Below are positions 10,555 to 22,071 of a DNA stretch of 64,000 nt, in pieces. The stretch spans positions 1,656,965-1,720,964 of the forward strand of contig BFEA01000066.1 in assembly GCA_003427395.1 (NCBI GenBank), written 5' to 3'. This DNA is from Chara braunii (taxonomy: Eukaryota; Streptophyta; Charophyceae; Charales; Characeae). The first letter of the stretch is position 1, and every line of letters begins with the position of its first letter. The notes under the pieces were generated by a model. It was not told the DNA's origin. It saw nothing but the letters and a program-made list of their open reading frames with translations, and did not search any database. A program made the position numbers and the translations under genes.

Positions 10555-10890
10555 CCGAACAACCTTGTTAGGGTCGTTCTTTTCCATTCTCAAGTCGAAC
10601 AGCCTGGTTAGGGTCATTCCTTTCCATTCTCAAGTCGAACAGCCTGGTTGGGGCCATTCCTTTCCATTCTCAAATCGAACAGCCTGGTTAGGCTCATTCC
10701 TTTCCATTCNNNNNNNNNNNNNNNTCGAACAGCCTGGTTAGGCTCATTCCTTTCCATTCTCAAGTCGAACAGCATGGTTAGGGCCATTCCTTTCCATTCT
10801 CAAGTCGAACAGCCTGGTTAGGGTAATTCCTTTCCATTCTCAAGTCGAACAGCCTGGTTAGGGCTATTCCTTTCCATTCTCAATATTAGT
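10555..10890. repeat. Tandem repeat of about 40 bases with an assembly gap
   Basis: Units contain TCGAACAGCCTGGTTAGG followed by a CATTCCTTTCCATTCTCAAG stretch. Fifteen N at 10710-10724 fall inside the array, so the true copy number is unknown. Confidence 0.92.
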
Positions 10891-11559
10891 GCCCGAGGGG
10901 GTGGGCCTCGAGGTTATGGATCCCATTTCTCTCTTGGAGGTTAGAACGTGGCCATCTCATCTTTTGCGCGTTGTTCTCTTTCTTTCATTTATCACAGTAA
11001 TGTACCATCCATGCATACATCCGACTTAGCGTCTAGCACTCGAGTTGGGGCTCGCGACCCCAAGCAGCACTAGCCCACCCGGCCGTTCAACCATAGCAAG
11101 AGACAGGGGCGCCCCCTTTTTTTCTTCACTCGTTCCGACGACTCAGATCTTGACCATTCTCAGACTAATTCATGACTCGGTTGGATTAGGCTCCTAGGGA
11201 AGGAGTATTCTTCATGCCCCTTAACCCATAGGTTCCCTAACCTCTCTTGTACTCGACCAATCATTCAATGTTATGGTTTGCTCGTCAATCCATACTCAAG
11301 GTTCTCCCCTCTCAAAAGCATAATCCTTATTCCATCCAGAATTCACAATACACCTTCTCCCATGTCTTTGTCTTATGTACCCAAGGTAACTCACAAAAAG
11401 TAATCTCAAAAACTATCTTCTATCTTACCGTGACGCAGCCTTAACTGACCCTCTTTTCACTTCATCCTTAGCAAGCTTGCCCATACTGTACACGTTCTCG
11501 GCGTTCTCATGTCTCCGCAGACAGAAAAACAGCGATCCTTTTCAATGCTAAGTCAACAC
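10891..11559. other. No gene; probable 3' untranslated region of the giant element
   Basis: No coding frame is recognised. There is one perfect hairpin, TTGGGG/CCCCAA (11045-11063), and a purine-rich minus-strand stretch near 11110-11130 that could be a polypurine tract. I could not find an LTR boundary next to it. Confidence 0.35.
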
Positions 11560-12470
11560 CTAGTTCCTATTGCTGCCTTGCGCCTCGTCTTGCCCAGTTC
11601 TTTGTCCACCCTGTTCCTTGGCAGGCATTCTAACCCCCAGGCTGTAGGTCTCGATTTCTCTTTTCATCCTTACAATTTTTCGTAACTCTGCCTCGTTAAA
11701 AAAATCCAGTGGTGTGGCTTCCACCCCTGCCCTTGCGAGTTCCCGAGTCTTGATAATCCATTCGTGCCTGATCACATTGGTCCATTGCTGAAACCAATGG
11801 GCGTTGGCCCAAACTCATCCTCCCATCTGAACGCCCCGTCGCCCGGCTGGTGCATCGGAGGCCGCCCCTCTTCCCTAGGCCTCGAGAACTCATCCCTCTC
11901 ATCCCTGCTGCTGATTTCTATGACTTCTCGCACATCCTCCTTCTCGTCCTCCTCGTCTTCTGTCTGTATGGGGCTATATCCACCTGCAAGGTTCTTTGGA
12001 TCGTGGGTAAAAGGAATCTTTGTCCCCGTCTCATACCCATCGCAACTGTCGTGTCCGCTTCGTCCTTCAAGCGGGCTCTCCCTTCTTTCCTCACCCTCCT
12101 CATATTCGTCGCGCATGTCTTGTCCCCCCTCGCTTTCCCCATGCCAAGTCTCACGTCGCTTGCCCCTGTTGAACCTTTCCTCGTCAGAGACCTGAACCTT
12201 ATTTCCCATTTCTGAATTGCCTCCCTCTTCCACTTCTACCTTTTCCTTCCCTCCCTCACTGTCAGACGAGATTTCTATACCTTCTCCCTCGCGGAGGGGT
12301 GAGGGTTTCCTACACAAGCATTTCCTTCCTCCCCTGCCTACCACTGGGCCACCCATGAGTCCTATATACAACTTTCTCTTTGCCGCTCTCCTTCCTTGGC
12401 TTGGTCCAGCTCCCTTCCCTCCGGTAGGCCTGTTGATTGCCCCGCTGTCATTTTCGTCACCGAACTCCAT
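11560..12470 (-). pseudogene. ORF F, acidic accessory protein downstream of pol
   Basis: The ATG at 12470 opens a frame to 11772. It begins MEFGDENDSGA, has a basic patch (AAKRKLYIG) and a Cys/basic stretch, then long Asp/Glu/Ser/Arg-rich disordered sequence. Two segments, IEISSDSEGG and VIEISSRDERD, resemble SUMO-interacting motifs (a hydrophobic triplet next to acidic or Ser residues). A frameshift near 11795 seems to separate a helical C-terminus (NVIRHEWIIKTRELARAGVE onwards, 11775-11560). Upstream of the ATG the sequence TTGTTTTGTTATACAG looks like a 3' splice site, as if the ORF were expressed from a spliced RNA. Its position after integrase is where env or other accessory ORFs sit in some gypsy elements. 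Function is unknown, and I see no signal peptide or membrane segment. Confidence 0.55.
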
Positions 12471-12825
12471 CTTCTCTTTTCTTTTAGACCCTGTATAACA
12501 AAACAACACCCGCAAAGCCCCTCATGCACCCATTCCCCCAGTCTCGTAGGTAGTCCCCCCCCTTTTTCCCAGAATGCACCCAACATCCTTCGCGGCATGC
12601 CCCTATTATACATGCGAATGCGTCGTTTGTGATGACCTCGTCAAAAACTATGGTACAATCCCCCAGACATCCCTTCCCGTTGTCACACAAGCCAGATATT
12701 GCAAACCCCCAAGTCACGCTGCCTTTCAACCTCAGTCAGTCCAAGCCAAAAGCACCAGTCCCCAAAAAAAATGACACTCCCATGAACATGGTAAGAGACT
12801 AACCATAGTGCAGGCAAGGCTGTGG

Positions 12826-14160
12826 TCAGTCTTTAGCTTGTGGCTCCTTTGTTTCCTTATCTTCGGCCTCCTGAAGCCATTGTTCCACTGGGTCCCGACT
12901 TAGAAACCTGACCAATCATTGCCCCGGGAAGGGCCCTTTCAACCCAGTTCCATCCAAATCTTCCAGTTCGAAGGCGTTCAGTCCCACCCGCTTGGCGACC
13001 CAGTAGGGGCCTTTGAACCTCTTTCCGAGCTGTCCCGACCAAGTACTTTCTAGTGCCGAGTTCCTTAGCAATACCATCTCTCCCACTTGAAGTGGCTCCT
13101 TTCTGACATTCTTAACCTGGTCCCACCTTGTTTTGTCCCTCATTCTGCTGTCTAGTACCCAATTGGCGATGTCTTCCATAACCTCCTCATTCTTAAGGAT
13201 TTGTTGACATCTTGCCTGGATTAACTCCTCAGTGGTCATTTGCGGATCATCATCTAACCTATTCCAGGTAGGTACCAAGGCTTCCACACGAAACTCGATC
13301 TCTCTTCCATACCAAAGCTCTCCCGAGATACATCCTGTTGTCCTTTTAGGGGTCATATTCTCCGCAAAGACAGCCTGCTTAAGATACCTAGGCCAGTTCC
13401 CCAGATGGCCCGCTGCGAGCTTTGCAATTGTGTTCTTCAAGGTTCGGTGCCCCTTTTCCACAGGTGCATTGGCCTGAGGGTGATACGGCTCGATGAGTTT
13501 CATCGGTATGCAAAGTCTCTTAAGCATCCCCAATACTTCTTGGTTCACAATCTCCGTCCCATTGTCTGCTATAAACCTCAAGTAGAAGTCTTTTATCCAG
13601 TCCGCCACACTCCTCCCTGTCTTTTTCTTGAGGGCAACTGCCTCCACGAACCCACTCAGCTTGTCTCTCGCATCCAGGATATACCTGTACCCATCCGTTG
13701 ATACAGGCATGACCGCAAGGTCGAGGTGGACCAGATGCCCCGGCCCTAGCACCCGCGTTGGTCTAAGCGGCTCGAAGACCCGCACCGAGCTTCGTTCTTG
13801 GCAAATAAGGCAAGTCTGGCAGTATATGGCGACCATGCTTGCCATACCTGGCCAATACTAGAGTAGCGTTATCTTTGCAAATGTTCCTTTGGACGACCGA
13901 CGACCTCCAGATAACCTGTCGTGCATTGCCTGGATAACGTCTACTTGCCTAGGTCTTCCGCACACAACCCTTCTGGGCATAGCACCTTCCTCCCTTCGAA
14001 ACAAATGCCCGCCCCTTAGGACGTACCTTTCGGCTTCTTCCCTTGCTTTACTACAGACTTCCGTAGGTTGTTTGTTGCCTACCAGCAACAGCCCGATCTC
14101 CCGAAAGAGCCCTTCGTATGATTGGACATAGAAAAACTCCTCCCCTTCCTGGCCCCCATC
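12826..14160 (-). pseudogene. Integrase region of the giant element
   Basis: The zinc-binding part keeps AMHDRL...YCQTCLICQ, but the second histidine of the usual HHCC set is replaced (GGRRSSKGTF). The catalytic core keeps all three acidic residues: D in HLVHLDLAV, D in FIADNGTE, and E in HPQANAPVEKGHR. A GPYWVAKRVGLNAFELEDLD segment near the end resembles the GPF/Y module. The frame is continuous apart from TAG at 13860-13858 and TGA at 12918-12916, and ends at TGA 12828-12826. Integrase would join element DNA to the host chromosome; the stop codons make this copy non-functional. Confidence 0.85.
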
Positions 14161-14622
14161 CTATCCTTCCTGCATCTGGTTTACCACCCATTGCAACTTT
14201 TTCCTTTCCGAAGATTCCACTAAGCTCATCACTGCTTCCCTGCCTCCCTCGACTGCCATTGCTACCAGTTCCTCTTTTGGCCCTACTATCGCTCCCCATG
14301 AGTCCTTTTCTTCTCTGTGTCCTCGAGTGGTAACTGGTCCTTCTCTAAGTTCTGCTACTACGGCAGGTGCCCCCTTCTCCAAAGTCTGGATCAATAGTTC
14401 TCCCGACGTGCATTCCCCACTCATCATTTCGTTATCCACCGCGAGAGTCCCTCCTTCGTATTCGAGGAATGCGTCTATGGGCTTTGCATCCTCCATCCCT
14501 TTGGGAGTGATGCAAACCCGACTCAGCCCATCTGCCTTGTTGCGGATTCCAGCAATCCGTTCGATCTTGTAATCGAACTGCCAGATGAATCCTACCCATC
14601 TCCCTACTGTCGGATCTATAGG
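14161..14622 (-). pseudogene. RNase H, 3' part, and linker to integrase
   Basis: This starts exactly at the right side (in element direction) of the solo LTR with RPIDPTVGRWVGFIWQFDYK, followed by IERIAGIRNKADGLSRV. That is the standard RNase H C-terminal sequence of gypsy elements (the N-x-A-D-x-L-S-R signature). A variable linker leads to a TAG at 14163-14161 and on to integrase in the same frame. Confidence 0.85.
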
Positions 14623-14626
14623 CCTG
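14623..14626. repeat. Target-site duplication, left copy (CCTG)
   Basis: CCTG precedes the LTR and recurs at 16040-16043. The match extends to five bases if the first T of the LTR is counted. Removing the LTR and one copy rejoins the RNase H frame as ...KNYRPIDPTV. Confidence 0.9.
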
Positions 14627-16039
14627 TGTAATGACCCGTCAAAACACAGACTGAGAACACTGCTAAATTCTGAAGTTTTGACGATGGAATGGATGCTTTG
14701 CTGAGATTCCCGCATTCTGCTGTGTTTTCTAAGTCTGTCTGTGTGTGCGTGCTTGTGACCTGCATGCCTGTCTGAGTGCTTGTTGTTGTGAGTGTGTGAG
14801 GGACCCGCAAGGGTACTTGCTTGTTTGGTAGGCCCGTAGGGCCAGTACTTACCTGTGGCTGCGGCATTGAGGGTTGTAGCAGGGAAAAACACTCAAGTGG
14901 CGAAGCTAGCGGCCCTGAGGCCCTTGGGGTAGCGGAAAAACACTCAAGTAGGCCGGTAGGCCGATACTGCACGCCGCTGCAGTTGGCGTGAGGGGTACTG
15001 GAGGCCGAGCAGAAAAATACAAAGTTGGCATTTTTAGAGTCCAGTAGCGATAGGGTAGATCTAGGCCGGTACCAGTCCAACCACTCTGAGTCTAGACCTG
15101 TACGGGCAATATCAGAGTCTGCCATGATGTTTCCCTCCGAAACGAAGGAGGTACCGGTTGCTTGGGAGGCCGAGCGGCCTGGAAGTCACCTCCCAAGAGG
15201 CAAGCAGGCCGCTATATCTAGAGGCGGAGGCAAGAGCTCCGCCTCATTCTTCAGTGTGCAAGTTGGGCGTCACGCTGCTGGAGCGCTAGGTGGAGGAGCG
15301 CTGGGCTCTGCAGCGCTGCTGGGAGGAAGAAGCCGGGAGCTTCCACCGTGGCTATGGTGGAGCTCAGCCGGTAGGAGGATAAGGGAGAAGGGGATCAAGG
15401 AGGAGAGTGGCGAGGTACTTACCGGGTATGGTAGACACCATCTTCATCTCCTTGCTAGGCGCTGCATCAGGAAGGCCCCAGTGGGGGTAGTGCCGCATCA
15501 AGGAAGCTCGGACAGAGTCAGGCATGGCGGTTGAGTGGGCAGCGGCATAGCTGCTGGGTGATGACCTTGGAGTAGGGCAGCGGTGTAGCTGCTTTGGGTT
15601 GTCTCTTGTACAGTAGGCTGAAGCCTCCGTAGTCCGCCATAGCCTCGGCCTGTATGTGGAGGAAGAAGAAGGGTTGCCATGGCTATGGTGGACCTCATCT
15701 TGTGCCTGCAATAGAAGTGGGATTCGGACATTGATTCTGGTTCAGCTGTTCGACATTATTATTGTTTATTTATTGTTTGAATAAGAGAGGAGGAGATAAA
15801 GAGGAGGAGGTTGTTGAGCGAAGAAGAAGAGCTTTGTCTTTGGTCTATGCTGGAGTACATCATCTCTTTCTTCTTTCTTAATTCTGCTCCTTCTTCTTTC
15901 CCTCTCTTTCCTCTCAAGTTCTTTCATTTCTTTTGCAATTCGACGGCATTGGGCTCAAGTTCATTCATTTCATTTCGCAATTGGACAACATTGTACTTTC
16001 TGATGATTGTAGACTTCGAAATTGGCCAAGATCGTAACA
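14627..16039 (+). mobile_element. Solo LTR (1413 bp) nested in RNase H
   Basis: It begins TGTAATGACCC and ends GATCGTAACA. It is the same family as the two LTRs of the element at 55460-63901, here in the opposite orientation. No internal domain is present, so it is a solo LTR left by recombination between two LTRs. It inserted after the host element's RNase H already existed. Confidence 0.93.
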
Positions 16040-16043
16040 CCTG
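16040..16043. repeat. Target-site duplication, right copy (CCTG)
   Basis: It matches 14623-14626 and flanks the solo LTR. Confidence 0.9.
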
Positions 16044-17523
16044 TAATTCTTTAGAGCCCCTGCGACATTCGTCGGATCGATCCTTAAGATGAACCGCCTC
16101 CCAAATAGGTAGGCCTGGAAGGTCTTAAGGCAATGCAGGATGGTTAGGACTTCCTTCTTGAATTGTGAGTACCGCCGTCCTGCGGAGTTCGGGGTTCTAC
16201 TTTCGGACCTAATCGGCCTCTCTTTTCCTCCCTCATCCCTTTGAATCAACACACCTCCTACGACCAAAGGTACTCCATCCGTCTCTAGGATGAAGGGTCG
16301 TCCCACTTCGTCATTAAAACAAGGCGCGGACAGGGCGACTGTCCAGATGTCAATATGTCCTTAAGCCTTTGGACAACTCCTTCTCGCTCCTCCGTCCAAT
16401 CCATGTTCCTTCTTCCCTGATCATAAACCGGATAGGCTCATTAATCTTGGCAAAGTTCTTAATGAAGATCCTCCAAAAGCCGACTACGCCTAGGAATGCC
16501 CTTACCTCCGTCGTCGTGCGCAGTGGTGTCGGCCACTGTGATATCTTGTCGGTCTTTGCCGGATCCGGCTTCCTGCCGTAAGCACCGCAACGAAATCCTA
16601 GTATAGTTACCTCTGTTGTATACTAGGAACCGGCGGAGTAAGTCCCTGATGTCCTGCAGGTGGTCCCACACAAAATGCGGATCCCTGACTGGACTTCCGT
16701 TTCGTCCTTCTCCTGCGCGCCTTTGATCGGATTGTCATCGATGTAAGGCTCACATTTTTCTGGGAACATGTCCCCGGCCACGGCGAGCATCCTACGTTGC
16801 GCTTCAGCCACCGCGTTTGTGCATCCCATAGGTGTCACTTGCATCTGTAGTTGGCCTACGGGGATGTGCATAGCGGTGTATGGCCTGTCCCGAACATCCA
16901 ACAGAAGTTGGTCGTACTCTGAGTACAGATCTATCCGGGAGTAAATGCTCCGACCCGCGTGCGATTCTGCTAATAAGTCAGCCTGAGGTAGCGAGCCAGC
17001 ATCCCGGATGGTTACCGCATTCAACTTTTGCAGGTCCTAAATCCACCTTAGTGTCTTGTTAGGCTTCCGAAAGACGAACCACCGATTTGCGTATGGCGAT
17101 GCTGTAGGCTCCGCAACGAAGGAGTCCATCCATCTTTGCTCGGAGGAGGTCTGTTACTTCTCCTGCTATCCCAAATTCATAGGATGGCCCCTTGTCATTC
17201 CAGCATTGATGTTCTACCGTGTGGATTCTGACCGGAGGGATCAACTTCGCATCCAGTCGTCCCTTCTCGTGATCACTAGAGGCAAATGCCAGGTTAAACT
17301 ACTGGCATACCCTTTTGATCAGGCGGGTTTCTTCTTCCGTTAAAAACCCGTCTATCCCTATCTTCATTGTGTCAGCTACCTCATCTGGTATCCGATGTCC
17401 CTCCGTCGCCCTTCTTTCTCAGATCACTCGAAGGACCTCTTCCTCCTTCTCCATAGCCTCTTCCTTTGATGTCTCTAGCAGGATCGAGACCGGTTTTGCT
17501 TTTTTCCCTACCGGCTTGTACTT
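16044..17523 (-). pseudogene. Reverse transcriptase and RNase H (5' part) of the giant element
   Basis: RT blocks are visible in order: NRWFVFRKPNKTLRWI, DLQKLNAVTIRDAGSLPQ, SIYSRIDLYSEYDQLLLDV, and the catalytic YIDD (16748-16737; YLDD is more usual in this family). They continue in another frame to a connection domain (EVRAFLGVVGFWRIFIKNF). RNase H follows (16306 on) with D in ETDGVPLVVGGVL, E in FKKEVLTILHCL and D in FILRIDPTNVAGAL. Stops are TGA at 17421-17419, TAG at 17301-17299 and TAG at 17039-17037. There is a one-base frameshift near 17100 and another near 16690. The solo LTR cuts RNase H after ALKNYR. RT would copy element RNA into DNA; this copy cannot. Confidence 0.87.
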
Positions 17524-18903
17524 TCAAACACTTCCTTCCGGAATCGCCCCCGTTGCCTTTACGACTCGTGGTTGAATACTAACTAGTTTCCTATTCAGGC
17601 AATATCCCTTTTGCACCTCTCTTTCGAACTTGGCCAAGGCTGCCGAATCCACTCCTACCTTGTGGTATCTGAGGGCCTTGACGAGTTGTAATAGATCGGG
17701 GATCTCGAGTGCGATTTCTGGCACGTCTATGCGTACTTCTTTCCGTTTGGGCAGGCTAGCACCAAGTTCGACCTCTGACTCCTTTTCCGCTACCATAACA
17801 CCTAGGACTTCGTCCTCCTGCCTCCTCTTCTTCTGGGGCAGGCCCATCTTGATCCACTCCTTCTTGTTGAATGCTTCCTCAATCATGATTTCCACCCTTT
17901 CTCTCATACCCTCCATCCGTGCGAAAGCTCCTTTTCGCGTGCTATCCTCGAACGACGGCAACCATGTTGCCAATTTCCTCTTCGGGGGGTCTCCTCCCGT
18001 TCCAAGGAGTCGGAGGAGCTCTCCCCGGCCGGTCACCGGGTCCTCTATGTCTACCATGTATGAGCCATCGTGCAAGTGCATGCCTATCATCTCCACGTTC
18101 GCGCACCATGGTCTCCCGAGGATTATGTCGTGGTCCATTTCCTCCATTACGGTCATCCACTGAAACGACCAGATCGATTCCCTGACCCCTGCCTACACAA
18201 CACACTTCGTGACGTACCCAGCAAACGTGATTTCCCCGCCAGCTCCCCGGATGCTCCCTGTTACTTCCTTGTTTACCGTACATCCTGTGATCGTTGCGAA
18301 ATCTCTTCTTATGAGAGTGATCTCTGCTCCCCCGTCTACTAATGCGTCGGTATGATGACTCCCGATCTGGATTTTCAGTTTCCCTACGGGCGGCGCATGA
18401 AAGCTAAACTTTGTCCCGGGTGGTGATCTCATGACTTCGCCGCCCTCCCGGTCGGGCAAGCTCAAACGAATGTCTGCAAAGGCTTTTCCGAGATCCTCCA
18501 AGTCCCAGTGGCTCCTCTGAAGGTTAGCCACTTCTTGTGGAGCTTCCTCCTCCCTCTCCCCTTCTGGTAATTCGGGGTTCTCACCTATTTCTACTCGTCG
18601 CCGAGTCAATAGTTGTCTAAGCCCTTTGAGCAACCTAGGGCTAGCTTGCAGCATGGTCTGAAAAGACACTGACACCATGGTCCCTAGTAACTTGCTAATG
18701 GTGTCGTCGAGCTCACACAAGGTCAAAATCGAAATTTGATACCGAAACTTCTTCTTAGCGGCGATAACTTTGTCCGCAGGCTCCTCTTCCCTAGGCTTCC
18801 CATAGACTTTTTCGGGTTCCTCGGCCTCACGTTCTGCCTGGGGTTCGGAGCTTCCGGCGACCTCCTCCATAATGGTGTCACGGTTAATCCTTCTCCCAGC
18901 CAT
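17524..18903 (-). pseudogene. Aspartic protease region of the giant element
   Basis: The frame from MAGRRINRDT carries an acidic, Glu-rich region, then the protease-like segment DALVDGGAEITLIRRDF. DGGA stands where DSGA or DTGA is normal. It continues through a TAG (18195-18193) to DHDIILGRPWCANVEMIGM, which corresponds to the second conserved segment of retroviral-type proteases (ILGxxW). A Lys/Glu-rich linker leads to the TGA at 17526-17524. The protease would mature the gag-pol polyprotein. Confidence 0.75.
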
Positions 18904-18909
18904 TCCTAG

Positions 18910-20733
18910 TCAAGTGGTTGCGTTCACCCTATCACGCTCGTCGTTTTCCAAGATAAAGTTGACCTGTGGCCCGCGGCCCCTCAGTTGATCCCGAACGATA
19001 TCGACCACCAGCTCAGCTTCTACGACCGCTATCTCTAACCCATTGAGCATGATGACGGCTCGTCGCATTCCTCCTGGTGAGTTCCAATTCACCCACTCTC
19101 CCTGTGGTCCGAATATCTCTCCCTTTGATGACTTGGTGCATCTCCTTTTTAGGATATCATGGTTGAGCTTTGGACATCTGCGCACATAATGTCCCATCGC
19201 GGTACAGTACTTGCATTGCTCGTTAGCAGAAGCTCTCCGTCAGAATGCCGGATTAACTACTCCTGGCGGAACCACAACTTCTTGGGGAGGGAGGGCGGGT
19301 CGGGATACTTGCACCTGCATAACCAGTGGCGCGCCCTCCATTCTTTTAATTTTGTTGTCGACCCCGTGCACCCGCTCATGTAGACTTTCAATCCCCTTCT
19401 TTACCTTGTCGCCTGTTCTACCGATCAGATCTATGACCTCTTCCTTAAGCAAGGCCAATGTCTCTGTCACTACCGTCTTCTCGGCCACATCCGTTACCGT
19501 ACTGAAATCAACGTCCCTAGTGTTTACAAATTTGCTCGTCTGTTGGTAAGCCGACAGAATCTTGTCCTTGTCGAACTCGGAGAACTGTCTGAGGAAGTAC
19601 TTACTCATTATTCGGTCCGTGACCCCGGGGATTCTTAGTGCTACCAAAGTAAACTCTAGTAGGAAGTCATTGTACGTTGCGAAGTTCTTCCTTTGGACTG
19701 CCGCTACGTCGGCCTCCGTTGTCATCTTCTCTGCTGCCAGATATTTTTTCATCATCACATCTCGGGTTTCTTTCCAGGACCGGCTTGCGGCCACAATGGC
19801 CATTATGTCCCGCCCTAGGCTCAAAGACACATGCTGTCCCAGGTGGTCCATCTTCTCTTCTTCAATCCATTTCAACAACACAGCCAAATTCTCGTAATCT
19901 AATAGGAAGCCTGTGATGTTCGCCCCATAAAACGTCAACTTTTTCTTAGCATCCGCTAGGTAGCCTTGGTTTTTGTTTAGTGCTCGCGCGAGGGACGACA
20001 CTATCTTCTAAAGGCCGCCCTCTGAGCTGCTGGCCTCACCTGCCATAATGTTATCTAGACCTTCCTTGTCGGCCTTCTGTCCCTCCCTCGTTTTCATAGT
20101 TCCTTCCGGGTCAAACCATCCCAACACTCTTTCCCTAAGGCTCCAAAGTCCATCGCATCCTCATGCTACCGTCGGCGTGGTCGGCAGTCGGCTAGTCCTA
20201 CTATCCATGGCTGGCAGAGTTGTAGCCTTTTCTGCTTCCATCCCCGGAGAGTTCTCTCTCTCTTTCCTTCTCTTCCTCCCCGTTCCCCCACGGTCACTGC
20301 CCTTATCCTCTTGTGCAGTGCCACCTTGGCTGGCTGTCCGTTCGTCCCGGGGTTCCACCTACAGAGGGCCTTCTCCGTTCCCAGTCATCATTTCCTCAAT
20401 CAATCTTGCCTTGTATTCTGCGGTCCTCTTTTCTATCTCGGCTAGTTTGCGCCTCGCATCCGTGATTCTTACTTTCTTAGACACGGCTCCTTCCGAGTTT
20501 CGGAAGCTTGTCCTATGCTTATTTCTGCCCTCCCTGGTCTCCTGGGTCCCTTGCCTGCTTCCCCCGGCTTTCCCCGAGCTTTCTCCTGTGGAGATTTCCT
20601 TCCGGTTCCCTTTGGTGCCATCCGGATTTACTGATTCTTTGTCCTTCTGCCCTTCCTTGCTTTGCTCAGCATTGCCTCCTAAGCCTGGTCCTCCCTCGCT
20701 TTCATGATTACCCGTCTCATCCTCCGTTGCCAT
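18910..20733 (-). pseudogene. gag of the giant element
   Basis: The ATG at 20733 opens a frame that stays in phase into pol. The first 190 codons are charged and disordered, with a coiled-coil-like segment (KLAEIEKRTAEYKARLIEEM). From about 20001 a helical gag-like region (KKLTFYGANITGFLLDYENL, then FLRQFSEFDKDKILSAYQQT) is followed by a CCHC zinc knuckle, CKYCTAMGHYVRRC (about 19224-19183). In-frame stops are TAG 20361-20359, TGA 20163-20161, TAG 20010-20008, TGA 19242-19240 and TGA 18912-18910. Gag forms the particle and binds RNA through the knuckle. The stops make it a pseudogene. Confidence 0.85.
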
Positions 20734-21136
20734 ATTTGCCTACTTCTGTATAACCAAAGGATTCCCCAGAACAAACGCAGTGCGAGGCATTTAGGTTCCC
20801 TAGGTACCAATCCTGTTGGTTTATCCTTTTACTTGATAATTAGGCTTTTCCCCATTCCCATTTTCTGATGGCTTCCTTAATATGGAGCCGCGTCCGGCTA
20901 AGGGCGTGACTTAGCTTCCCTTATCATCGGCTCGTTTAGAGCGCCCTTATTCCATTGGTCGGTGCGTAGGGGTCCGGGTTAGGCAACCCGCTAGAAAAGG
21001 TTTTCCTGTGCGGTGTTCCCTGTCTGGCGGTTATTGATCATCCGGGTCCGAGGCCCCCCCCTTTTCCTATTTCTGTCGGTGGCCTTCGAACGTAGCGGAC
21101 TGTGCATGATTTGCCCAACTGGCTCGCCTGCGGGTG
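20734..21136. other. Spacer between ORF D and gag
   Basis: About 400 bases with no recognised coding sequence. It may hold the remains of a D C-terminal tail or the gag leader. Confidence 0.4.
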
Positions 21137-21952
21137 CTAGTCCCGTTCTCGCCTTCGTGGCCCTTCCGGTTCGGTAGGCTCCCCGAATAGTTGAGCCACC
21201 CCCGTTAGATAATTCTCCCCTATCTCGATTTCCCTTTGGATTATGCGTTCGCACCCCCTCGAGTCTAGCCGGGGCGCACAAAACATCAGGATGTGGACGA
21301 CTTCTAGTAATTCATGGGCCCTGTTTCCCCAGAACGGCCCATGCTCCACAACGACATCGTAGAACATCCCAATGGTAGGGGAGGGAAAGTGGCCTTCCCA
21401 GACTATCGCTGAGTCTGCCAGCTCCTGCGCCCTCGCGAGTCTTCTGAAGAGGAGGTCTATCATAAAACGGGGCACTCAGCATCTCAGCTGTGTGGTCAGT
21501 GCCCTGAACTCCCTCCAACCTCCCATTTCCACCCGGGTAAGTAAACCCACGTTCCTTCTTCCCCTAACCGATTGTCCTATCCGGGTCAACGTCCGAGCGG
21601 CCCTTCGAAAGACCGGTGCCAGCTCGTGACCTTGTGCTATCTCTACCCCCAACGAGTGCCACCTGATCTCAGGCAGATACATGGTTCCGGTAACTTCCAG
21701 ATTGGAAAACAGACCGTCTTCGGGTCCTCGGTTGAGCCTCATCCCTGTCCACCGACATTCTACCAACATGAAGGCGGCGTCCCTTCCCAAAGTCACGGCC
21801 CGCCATTCTATGTCGAACCCCCGATGGGTAGAACTCGACGGGAGGGATACTTCCCATCATTCACCGTTGTTTCAGGGCGGTCCGGGGTACCGGGGCTGGC
21901 GTTCCATTCGGACACGGGGCTGGAGTTCCACTCGCTCACGTCTTGCTGCCAT
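21137..21952 (-). pseudogene. ORF D, fourth member of the tandem paralog family (nonsense-mutated)
   Basis: One frame runs from ATG 21952-21950 to TAG 21139-21137 (about 271 codons). It is interrupted by TGA at 21874-21872, 21859-21857 and 21478-21476, and has no frameshift. It aligns with A-C: RDAAFMLVECRWTGM, TGTMYLPEIRWHSLGVEIAQ, RFMIDLLFRR, EHGPFWGNRAHELLEVVHIL and REIEIGENYLTGVAQLFGEP. The third stop falls in LRC*VPRFMID, opposite MRCVLTPFLVD in ORF A, so reading phase is preserved across it. Function unknown. Confidence 0.8.
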
Positions 21953-22071
21953 TGTTACCTTGGTGATTCCCTGCATAGTCCACATAGAAAGGGTTACAAC
22001 CAATCTTCAGAATCCGCCCACCTATTGCCTTCCTTGTCCTTCGTGTTTTCATTTCTCTTTTCTAGTCCCAA

